Assembly: GCA_964489215.1 (NCBI GenBank)
Contig: CAZAYB010000190.1
Location: 1-6,181 of the forward strand
Length of the DNA: 6,181 bases
From: CAZAYB01 sp964489215
GTDB lineage: Bacteria > Planctomycetota > Phycisphaerae > Sedimentisphaerales > Anaerohalosphaeraceae
Direction: 5' to 3'
The translations under genes were made by a program, and so were the position numbers. Of the stretch, positions 1 to 5,332 are shown one piece after another. Below the pieces are notes generated by a model. It was not told the DNA's origin. It searched no databases and saw only the letters and a list, made by a program, of their open reading frames with translations. Within the stretch, counting starts at the first letter, position 1; every line of letters starts with the position of its first letter.

Positions 1-37
1 GCCCGGCGTTAAAAATACAATTTTCATAATATTCCTG

Positions 38-1219
38 TCAATATCCAAAACAGTAGAGAAAGCCGTCGTCTGCGCCAATGATTATCCGGCTATTTGCCAA
101 TGCAGGTGAGCCAAGTATCTCAGAGCCAATCTGATAGCTCCAGAGTTGTTTTCCTGATCTTATTGAAATAATGTAAATCCAGCCATCTTTTGAGGCAGCA
201 ATAACTTTGTCGGAGCAAATGACCGGGGACGAATCGACATCGCCGGCTGTTTTGAAATTCCATATTTCTTTTCCATCATCAGTATTCAGGCAGTAAAGCT
301 TTTTATCCCTTGCGCCGAAAACGACATATTTATCATTTACGGCAGGTGATGAAAAAAAGGCTGCTGGTTTTTGAAATTTCCATAGTACCGAGCCTTTTTG
401 TATATCAGCACATATAAAAGTTCCCTCATAATTTCCGACGTAGGCTTTTTTGTTTAGAAGTGCGGTACTGGAAGCGATGTATGCTCCTGAGTCAATTGTT
501 GAAATTTCAGCACCGTCTATAAGGTTCAAGACGTGTATGATTGCATCGCATCCTCCGAAGACAACTTTACGGTCTGCGACAGCTGCTGCTCCGTTTATAT
601 AGCTTCGTGACTGATATTTCCAAATCAACTTTCCATCTTTTGCATTGATGCAGTATAAGTAACTGTCATAGCTTCCGACAAGGATTCTTAAGTTGTTGTC
701 CGTTTTTGTGATGTTGACGGCTCCGAGTATTTTTGCATCTGTTTTAAATTTCCATTTAACAGCACCATTTAAAGTGGAAAGAGCATAGAGATAGCCGTCT
801 GAGCATCCCAGGAATACGGTACCGGACGCTATGGCTGGGCTGGATTCGAGGGAATCGGGCAATTTTACTTTCCATTTTATGTTTCCTGTTTGGAGGTCAA
901 TTGCGGCAAGCTGTGAATCCAGGGCGGGAACGTATACATTATCTTCACTTATTACGGGCGAAGCGGTTATTGAGCTTCCGATTTTTACTCGCCATTTTCT
1001 TTTGAGTGTTTCAATATTAATATCTCCCCGGGCAACTGCAGTAAGATCAGGTTTGTTTCTATATATTTTCCATTCATTAGAGCCAAAGTCCGGATTCGGA
1101 ATAGGTGAAGTCTTATCTGCCGGTTCACTTTTACCGCACCCGATTAAGAAGGCCAGAAAAGCAACCGTGAAAAGATTAAGGAATAATCCTCTAAGTCGAA
1201 CAGCTATCTTTAACCCCAT
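38..1219 (-). CDS. PQQ-binding-like (BamB-type) beta-propeller repeat lipoprotein
   Basis: The 393-residue product is a predicted lipoprotein. A basic n-region (MGLKIAVRLR) and a hydrophobic stretch (residues 11-27) end in the lipobox LIGC, with Cys28 as the lipidated residue. From residue 76 on, the protein is built of PQQ-type propeller repeats: the W-[KRNS]-[VFY] strand recurs at Trp76, 116, 156, 200, 280, 320 and 360, almost exactly every 40 residues. The equivalent position in repeat five is Ser240. Each repeat also has SSPA/ASPV and DG.LY.. elements. Eight repeats predict a closed eight-bladed propeller exposed outside the inner membrane. BamB, quinoprotein dehydrogenases and many planctomycete propeller proteins share this fold. 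I see no dehydrogenase active site, so a scaffold or assembly role is more likely than an enzyme, and its partner is unknown. An in-frame TTG at 1264 would add 15 residues, but ATG at 1219 leaves a standard signal peptide and is preferred. No strong ribosome binding site precedes either start. Confidence 0.85.
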   Translation of the reverse strand: MGLKIAVRLRGLFLNLFTVAFLAFLIGCGKSEPADKTSPIPNPDFGSNEWKIYRNKPDLTAVARGDINIETLKRKWRVKIGSSITASPVISEDNVYVPALDSQLAAIDLQTGNIKWKVKLPDSLESSPAIASGTVFLGCSDGYLYALSTLNGAVKWKFKTDAKILGAVNITKTDNNLRILVGSYDSYLYCINAKDGKLIWKYQSRSYINGAAAVADRKVVFGGCDAIIHVLNLIDGAEISTIDSGAYIASSTALLNKKAYVGNYEGTFICADIQKGSVLWKFQKPAAFFSSPAVNDKYVVFGARDKKLYCLNTDDGKEIWNFKTAGDVDSSPVICSDKVIAASKDGWIYIISIRSGKQLWSYQIGSEILGSPALANSRIIIGADDGFLYCFGY

Positions 1220-1524
1220 TTTAGAACTCAAATATAGATCAATTAATTTTTTTGAAAGCCCCAAAAACCATTAGCTATTTCAGAGGTTTGAACTTTACCT
1301 GAGAAAATCACAAGTAAGGCCTTGTCCAAAGTTTTTTTCAGGACATTCATAAAATATATTATTATGCTATCAGAAAATATTTTTAATATCAACATTTATT
1401 TTATGGATGCATAAAAGGTCAAAAAAGCCGATAATTTTTCTTGCTGTTTATTAAAAAAAGGTTATTTTTATTTTTTGTAATTTAACTCAATATTAAGGGA
1501 TATTTTTCGGGCAGAAAATATTAG
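1220..1524. other. AT-rich divergent intergenic region
   Basis: This spacer lies between the starts of the propeller lipoprotein gene (leftward) and cheD (rightward), so it must hold promoters for both. It is very AT-rich with many A and T runs, which makes ordinary sigma-70 boxes impossible to assign with confidence by eye. The only striking element is the GCCGATAA octamer described separately. A weak 5 bp inverted repeat (ACAAG at 1310-1314, CTTGT at 1321-1325) is present. I see no gene here. Confidence 0.6.
1412..1434 (+). promoter_or_regulatory. Candidate sigma-28 (FliA/SigD) promoter for cheD
   Basis: GCCGATAA at 1427-1434 is an exact copy of the -10 element recognised by the flagellar/chemotaxis sigma factor FliA in E. 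coli, and close to the SigD element GCCGATAT in Bacillus. It points toward cheD, a gene type often in that regulon. A TAAA -35 core lies at 1412-1415, but only 11 bp separate it from the -10 element. The known spacing is about 15 bp, so the -35 match is poor. Transcription would start near 1441 and leave a leader of roughly 84 nt. The -10 match is observed; the regulation is inferred. Confidence 0.4.
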
Positions 1525-2025
1525 ATGAAAAAATTGGTTTATGTTCAGACCGGAGAAGTCAAATCCGGCAACAGTAAGATTATATTGAAATCTAACGGTA
1601 TAGGTTCCTGCGTAGTTTTAACGGCCTGCTCAATCAGCAAAGCAGTCGGCTGTATGGCACATATAATGCTCTCGGGCCGATGCCCTGCCAATAAAATGAC
1701 CTCAAGGACATATTATGCAGAGGACGCTATCAAAGAAATTGTCAGTGAAATGGAGAAAGCCGGTTGCCAGGCAGATGACATCAGAATATGTCTTATAGGC
1801 GGTGCTGATGTACTCAGGAAGAAAGATAAAATAGGTGAAAACAATTTAAAATGCATCAATGAAGCCTTATTGGAGAGGAATTTACTCGTTGCGGGCAAAT
1901 CTGTTGGCGGGCACAACAGGCGATCTGCCAGTTTTGATATATCCAACAAAACAGTAACATTCAGCATCGGCAACGGGAGTGAACAGGTATTGTGGAAGCA
2001 TGAAATTGAAAATAATGTATCATAG
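1525..2025 (+). CDS. cheD: Chemoreceptor glutamine deamidase CheD
   Basis: This 166-residue cytoplasmic protein matches the usual CheD length of about 160. CheD deamidates specific glutamines of methyl-accepting chemotaxis proteins to glutamate, and in many bacteria it also binds the phosphatase CheC. The family signature is clear: G-I-G-S-C-V-V at residues 25-31 with catalytic Cys29, and C-M-A-H-I-M-L-S-G at 43-51 with catalytic His46. The third active-site residue, Thr21 in Thermotoga CheD, is Ser23 here, a conservative change. The later conserved segments I-C-L-I-G-G-A-D (88-95) and V-G-G-H-N-R-R (127-133) are also present. The ATG start fits the family N-terminus, but there is no Shine-Dalgarno sequence at a useful distance: the nearest purine run, GGGA at 1497-1500, is about 24 nt away. 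The gene stands alone with no chemotaxis neighbour in the window. Confidence 0.93.
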   Translation: MKKLVYVQTGEVKSGNSKIILKSNGIGSCVVLTACSISKAVGCMAHIMLSGRCPANKMTSRTYYAEDAIKEIVSEMEKAGCQADDIRICLIGGADVLRKKDKIGENNLKCINEALLERNLLVAGKSVGGHNRRSASFDISNKTVTFSIGNGSEQVLWKHEIENNVS

Positions 2026-2062
2026 AACAATTCAATGATTAGTGTACGGCTTATTTTTGCTG

Positions 2063-2133
2063 CGGCTTCGCCCGGCTGCATTGAAAATACTTGCCAATAA
2101 TCAGCATTGTCTCCGTTTTTCGGCTTGCCGGGC
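2063..2133. repeat. GC-rich repeated motif, possible dispersed repeat
   Basis: CGGCTTCGCCCGGC (2063-2076) and CGGCTTGCCGGGC (2121-2133) are imperfect direct copies 58 bp apart. Their cores, GCCCGGC (2070-2076) and GCCGGGC (2127-2133), are exact reverse complements and could pair across a 50 nt loop. The local GC is 15 of 20 at 2061-2080 and 22 of 30 at 2121-2150, far above the surrounding spacer. GCCCGGC also occurs at positions 2-7 of the window edge in nearly the same form (GCCCGGC at 1-7). The function is unknown; a dispersed intergenic repeat or a relic of a gene would both fit. Confidence 0.4.
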
Positions 2134-2169
2134 TCGTCCTCCACAACGGGCTAATCACATACATAATAA

Positions 2170-2200
2170 GTTTAAGTGCTCTAAAGACCCGGTTTAAGTG
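2170..2200. repeat. Pair of 9 bp direct repeats GTTTAAGTG
   Basis: GTTTAAGTG occurs at 2170-2178 and again at 2192-2200, a period of 22 bp or about two helical turns. The second copy abuts the T-tract end of the minus-strand terminator. The spacing on one face of the helix would suit a dimeric DNA-binding protein, but no promoter is visible for it to control, so the role is open. Confidence 0.35.
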
Positions 2201-2243
2201 AAAAAAAAGGCCGGAGCACATTAAGAATGTGCAAAATCCGGCC
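2201..2243 (-). terminator. Rho-independent terminator (minus strand)
   Basis: On the minus strand GGCCGGA (2243-2237) pairs with UCCGGCC (2215-2209), and GCACAUU (2232-2226) pairs with AAUGUGC (2222-2216) around a CUU loop. A UUUU bulge lies on the 5' side between the two stems. Eight U residues follow at 2208-2201. The 14 paired bases and perfect U tract make this a strong intrinsic terminator. It would end the proposed small RNA and also any transcript reading through from scpB, whose stop lies about 195 nt upstream. On the plus strand the hairpin has no U tract, so it is not a good terminator for cheD. Confidence 0.85.
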
Positions 2244-2279
2244 TCGGAGGAGGGTGATGATGAAATTTGTCGTTTTCTC
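2201..2279 (-). ncRNA. Candidate small RNA with anti-Shine-Dalgarno-like segment
   Basis: A consensus promoter and a strong intrinsic terminator on the same strand bound a transcript of about 79 nt, predicted from start near 2279 to the T-tract end at 2201. The 5' part is probably single-stranded. At 2262-2245 it contains CAUCAUCACCCUCCUCCG, which can pair with a GGAGG-type ribosome binding site plus a following AUG. Within it, AUCACCCUCCU resembles AUCACCUCCU of the 16S rRNA 3' end with one extra C. The 3' part is the terminator hairpin. C/U-rich unpaired segments that bind Shine-Dalgarno sites are a known regulatory RNA strategy, for example the UCCC motifs of staphylococcal small RNAs. The targets and the transcript itself are inferred. 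An alternative is that the hairpin only ends the scpB operon and the promoter match is chance. Confidence 0.6.
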
Positions 2280-2285
2280 AGCTAA

Positions 2286-2324
2286 CTTATATCATTTTAG
2301 AACTAATATGTCAACTTTTTTTTT
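2286..2324 (-). promoter_or_regulatory. Sigma-70 promoter with UP-like A tract
   Basis: On the minus strand a -35 box TTGACA (2314-2309, 6 of 6 to consensus) is followed by a 17 bp spacer and TATAAG (2291-2286, 5 of 6). A run of nine A residues (2324-2316) lies immediately upstream of the -35 box, where UP elements sit. Start of transcription is expected near 2279. It reads away from scpB and toward the terminator at 2201, so it cannot serve scpB. This is the best sigma-70 promoter visible in the window. Confidence 0.7.
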
Positions 2325-2437
2325 AACCTTCGCCGCTACTATTATACACATGACAGTAGGTTTTGTTCTGTAAGTAATTACCTTAAAAGTTAAATATATT
2401 TGCTTAAATTAGCTGAAAAAAGGACTTACAAGGTTTT

Positions 2438-3316
2438 TTATTCTTTTTCCTGAGGCTTTTTCAACTGTTCTACGTTGGGCAGGTCTTCAAGACTGTTTAG
2501 CCCAAAAACGTCCAGGAACTTTTTTGTAGTGCCATAAAGCATTGGTCTTCCCAAAACTTCTGCCCTACCGACAATTTTTACGAGACCCTTATACATAAGG
2601 CTTCTTATCATTTCACCTGCTGCAACACCTCTTATAGCTTCGATATCCGCCCTGATAATTGGCTGTTTATAAGCGATAATGGCAAGAGTTTCCAATGCTG
2701 CCTGTGAAAGCCGATTGTCAGACTTAACGCGTAACATGTTTCTGAGCCAATGGTTATAAGGCCCAAGAGTCATCATTTGGTAGCCGCCCGCAATTTTTTC
2801 AATACGAAATGCCCTTTTAGTCTGCTCGTAGTTTTTATTGAGATCTTCGACGGCTTTTCTAATCTGCTTTGCAGAGCCTGTCTCTACAATGCTTGACAAT
2901 CTTGATTCACTAAGCGGCTCATCTGAAGCGAAAAGGACAGCTTCAACTACGGATTCAAACGTTGCGTCGAAATCCTCATCAAAAGTATCGTCGCTTTTTG
3001 AAAGGTCCACCTTTGTCTTTAGGGGCGAGTCTTGTTTTTGGCGGTCCACATTATCCTCAGTGGCGGTCTCATGGTCATCATGGTCATTTTCGGGATCTGA
3101 AGTTTTATCTTCATCTGATTCATCAGTAAAATCAACCTGATCATCAACCTGTTCATCATCAGGTTCATCCTGGAGTTCATCATCCAGATTTTCCACAAAA
3201 TCGTCATCGGTTATCTGATCATCCTCGTCTTTGAGCTTAGAATCGTGAACGGTCTGATTTTGGGGACAATCTGCATCGAGATTTTGGTTTATATTGTCTT
3301 CGATCTCATTTTTCAT
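2438..3316 (-). CDS. scpB: Segregation and condensation protein B, acidic N-terminal extension
   Basis: ScpB dimers bind the kleisin ScpA and work with SMC in the bacterial condensin complex on the nucleoid. With the ATG at 3316 the protein has 292 residues. The family core spans about residues 119-281: E-A-V-L-F-A-S-D-E-P-L-S near the start, Q-M-M-T-L-G-P, then A-A-L-E-T-L-A-I-I-A-Y-K-Q-P-I-I-R and the winged-helix segment E-V-L-G-R-P-M-L-Y-G-T-T. Ahead of it lie about 115 residues very rich in Asp and Glu, low in complexity and probably disordered. Typical ScpB proteins are about 180-200 residues and lack this. The start ATG overlaps the stop of the upstream nif3-like gene as ATGA, indicating translational coupling. 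A GGAA lies about 7 nt upstream. A TTG at 3328 is in frame but less likely. scpA is not next to it in this window. Confidence 0.92.
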   Translation of the reverse strand: MKNEIEDNINQNLDADCPQNQTVHDSKLKDEDDQITDDDFVENLDDELQDEPDDEQVDDQVDFTDESDEDKTSDPENDHDDHETATEDNVDRQKQDSPLKTKVDLSKSDDTFDEDFDATFESVVEAVLFASDEPLSESRLSSIVETGSAKQIRKAVEDLNKNYEQTKRAFRIEKIAGGYQMMTLGPYNHWLRNMLRVKSDNRLSQAALETLAIIAYKQPIIRADIEAIRGVAAGEMIRSLMYKGLVKIVGRAEVLGRPMLYGTTKKFLDVFGLNSLEDLPNVEQLKKPQEKE

Positions 3317-4422
3317 AACATTTTCCAATCAAAGGGGTCTTTGTCTTTTTTACTTTGTTCTATTTTCACTTGAGGCAGTGATTTTTTCAAGGTCTTTGCA
3401 ATTTTTTTCAGTGCAAATCTTTCCGAAACAGAGTGTGAGAGGCATATACATGTTAGGTTTGCCTCCTGAGCTGCCAGGGCGTGGTGATGCTTTAGCTCTC
3501 CTGTAAGGTATAAGTCGCAATTAGCGTTAATTACATTATTTATTATTTTTCCACAGGAGCCTGCACAAACTGCGGCTTTTTTTACGATTCTGTCAGCAGG
3601 ACCTATTAATCCCGCAGCGGAGGCTTTTGTAACCTTTTTTATATTCTGTAAAATTTGTTCAATATTTGCTGGATTTTGCAGGGTTCCCATTCTTCCCAGT
3701 CCGAATTTACCCATCTGACAGTGCCCGAAAACATCATATGCAGGCTCTTCATAAGGGTGAGCTTTTTTCATTGCTTCAATGACAGCTTCGATTTTGTCCG
3801 GAGGGACGACAGACTCAAGCTTTATCTCATCGACGTACTCAATTTTTCCTGTGGTGCCTATTGCGGGATTTGCGCCTTTTAAGGGCAAAAAAGAGCCTTT
3901 GCCTTCAGTTTGGAAGCCGCAATTTGAATAATTGCCTATTGCTCCTGCCCCGGCATTGAAAATGGCATCTGCAAGTTTGTTTACGTGTTCTTTGGGTACG
4001 AAAACGACAAGTTTGTACATTTGGCCGGCAGGGTTCGGGACAAAGTCACCAATCGGTTCGGAGTTTTGTATTCCTATGATCTCGGCGAGCATATCGTTTA
4101 CGCCTTCTTTGACTATGTCAAAAGCAGTATGTACCGAATATACAGCGATGTCAGATTTAATCAGTTCGTAAACAATTCTTCCGGGACCGTTTTGTGTAAT
4201 GGTTTTAAGGCCTTGCCAAATGACAGGATGGTAGCTAAGGATAAGGTCGGTTTTTTTTGTTCTTGCCTCTTTTAAGACCGCGTTTGTAATGTCGATGGTC
4301 AAAAGGATTTTTTTTATTTGCTTTTGTTCGTCGCCTATCAGCAGGCCGGTATTGTCCCAGTCAAGGGCCAAAGCAGGTGGTGCAATGTTTTCAATCTCTG
4401 ATATTATTTTTTTTAACTTCAT
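3313..4422 (-). CDS. Nif3-like dinuclear metal centre protein with PII/CutA-like insert
   Basis: This 369-residue protein belongs to the Nif3/YbgI/YqfO family, which forms hexameric rings with a dinuclear metal site. The annotation 'GTP cyclohydrolase 1 type 2' is often attached, but the physiological role is unsettled. By alignment to E. coli YbgI, ligands are His65 in S-Y-H-P (63-66), His98 and Asp102 in H-T-A-F-D, and His330 and Glu334 in S-H-S-V-S-E-R. The first His of the usual H-H-P motif is Tyr64, as in eukaryotic NIF3L1-type proteins. Residues about 135-235 form the inserted YqfO-type domain, marked by G-A-G-A-I-G-N-Y-S (157-165), G-A-N-P-A-I-G (183-189) and A-H-P-Y-E-E-P-A-Y (221-229). 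The start ATG at 4422 has AAGG about 9 nt upstream. The gene lies 16 bp after pabC and overlaps scpB by 4 bp. Confidence 0.9.
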   Translation of the reverse strand: MKLKKIISEIENIAPPALALDWDNTGLLIGDEQKQIKKILLTIDITNAVLKEARTKKTDLILSYHPVIWQGLKTITQNGPGRIVYELIKSDIAVYSVHTAFDIVKEGVNDMLAEIIGIQNSEPIGDFVPNPAGQMYKLVVFVPKEHVNKLADAIFNAGAGAIGNYSNCGFQTEGKGSFLPLKGANPAIGTTGKIEYVDEIKLESVVPPDKIEAVIEAMKKAHPYEEPAYDVFGHCQMGKFGLGRMGTLQNPANIEQILQNIKKVTKASAAGLIGPADRIVKKAAVCAGSCGKIINNVINANCDLYLTGELKHHHALAAQEANLTCICLSHSVSERFALKKIAKTLKKSLPQVKIEQSKKDKDPFDWKML

Positions 4423-4438
4423 TTTTCAAGCCTTATCA

Positions 4439-5290
4439 TCATTTGGAAATTGACATTTGTTCGTTAAGTGCATCAGAGAGTTTTTTTGTCAGCTTGCCAA
4501 CGTCACCTGTATTAATTGTCTGTGCCTCGACAGCTACGACGGGTAAGACTCCCATTATGACGTTGGATACGAAAATCTCATCTGCATCGAGCAAATCCTT
4601 AATGAAAATGTCTTTTTCTGCAGTTGATATTTGCTTTTCTTCTGCAATTTGCAGAATGGTTCTTCTTGTTATACCGTTTAGTATTCCGGTTTGGAGAGTC
4701 GGGGTTACAAGTTTTTGGTTCTTTACAATGAAGACGTTACTTACACAGCCCTCGGCCAGAATGTTCTGGGTTGTAAACCAAAGTGCCTCTGCAGCACCAT
4801 TTTGATGGGCCTGATTGAGAGTAAGTATTCTTGAGTAATAGCTTGTTGTTTTACAGCCAGCGAGAGGGTCCTGTGGGTTCTGCCTGTTATTTGCCAGTAT
4901 GACCCTTACGCCGGATTTGTAATACTCAGGAGGGTAACCCATAAATTCTGTCGCGGTAATAATGACAGTTGGTACAGGGGTATCGTTTTTATCCAGATTG
5001 CCTGGGCCATTTGTAACTGTAAGCCTTATCCTTGCCTGTTCAAGCTGATTTGCTTTCAGAACGTCATAGACTGCGTCATGTAACTGCTGTTTATTATAGT
5101 TTAAGTTTATTTTCAGAGTTTTAGCGGAATTGAAAAGTCTCTGGAGATGGTCATCAAGTCTGAATACACTTGAATTAACCGCCCTGATGGTTTCGAATAT
5201 ACCTGCTCCGTAGAGCAGTCCTGTATCTGCAACAGAAACCATTGCACTGCTGCTTTCAATAATTTCGCCATTTAAGAACAACATGGACAT
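4439..5290 (-). CDS. pabC: Class IV aminotransferase fold enzyme, likely aminodeoxychorismate lyase
   Basis: The 283-residue protein is a fold-type IV PLP enzyme. The N-terminal signature is V-S-V-A-D-T-G-L-L-Y-G-A-G-I-F-E-T-I-R (18-36) followed by F-R-L-D-D-H-L-Q-R-L (43-52). The PLP-binding Lys is Lys147 in G-C-K-T-T-S-Y-Y. Glu180 in L-A-E-G-C-V-S-N-V-F is the residue that contacts the PLP ring nitrogen, and T-G-I-L-N-G-I-T-R-R (201-210) forms the phosphate-binding region. The family includes 4-amino-4-deoxychorismate lyase (PabC), branched-chain aminotransferase (IlvE) and D-amino acid aminotransferase, which are hard to tell apart by sequence. Its position directly after pabB favours PabC, which releases pyruvate from aminodeoxychorismate to give p-aminobenzoate for folate. 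A good Shine-Dalgarno AGGAAGG ends 5 nt before the ATG. The gap to pabB is 42 bp. Confidence 0.82.
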   Translation of the reverse strand: MSMLFLNGEIIESSSAMVSVADTGLLYGAGIFETIRAVNSSVFRLDDHLQRLFNSAKTLKINLNYNKQQLHDAVYDVLKANQLEQARIRLTVTNGPGNLDKNDTPVPTVIITATEFMGYPPEYYKSGVRVILANNRQNPQDPLAGCKTTSYYSRILTLNQAHQNGAAEALWFTTQNILAEGCVSNVFIVKNQKLVTPTLQTGILNGITRRTILQIAEEKQISTAEKDIFIKDLLDADEIFVSNVIMGVLPVVAVEAQTINTGDVGKLTKKLSDALNEQMSISK

Positions 5291-5332
5291 AAGTGCCTTC
5301 CTTTTTAAGCTCTAAAATAATTATCAGCTCTC

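Larger units (their letters stand above)
2026..2437. other. Convergent intergenic region, cheD to scpB
   Basis: This 412 bp gap separates two converging genes. From left to right it contains a GC-rich patch with a repeated motif (about 2046-2150), a pair of 9 bp direct repeats (2170-2200), and a minus-strand small RNA gene with terminator and promoter (2201-2324). The AT-rich remainder (2325-2437) has no clear structure. I see no obvious intrinsic terminator directly after cheD on the plus strand, nor directly after scpB on the minus strand before the hairpin at 2209-2243. Confidence 0.7.

Noticed and set aside
1220..1264. Upstream TTG start for the propeller lipoprotein
   Set aside because: It would put 15 extra residues before a complete lipoprotein signal peptide, and no ribosome binding site precedes it.
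1310..1325. Inverted repeat ACAAG/CTTGT followed by a T run as a terminator
   Set aside because: The stem is only 5 bp and AT-rich, and the T run begins several bases after the stem in a divergent promoter region where no terminator is needed.
1441..1468. TTGCTG-N16-TATTTT as a sigma-70 promoter for cheD
   Set aside because: The matches are 3 of 6 and 4 of 6 in a very AT-rich stretch, so it is not better than chance.
1713..2144. Long minus-strand reading frame opposite the 3' half of cheD and the GC-rich patch
   Set aside because: Most of it is antisense to the clearly conserved cheD coding region, its start would be GTG without a ribosome binding site, and the translation resembles no family I know.
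2051..2164. 37-codon minus-strand frame with an ATG start in the GC-rich patch
   Set aside because: It has no Shine-Dalgarno sequence, no recognisable motif, and lies downstream of a strong terminator with no promoter seen.
2341..2346. Minus-strand TATAAT as a second promoter for the small RNA
   Set aside because: The position 17 bp upstream reads AGAACA, which does not match a -35 box, and there is no extended -10 TG motif in the right place.
3080..3200. TCATC-rich tract in scpB as a tandem repeat or regulatory array
   Set aside because: It is explained by the Asp/Glu-rich codons (GAT, GAA, GAC) of the acidic ScpB extension read on the other strand.
3317..3328. Upstream TTG start for scpB
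   Set aside because: The ATG at 3316 forms a classic ATGA overlap with the nif3-like stop and is the more usual start.
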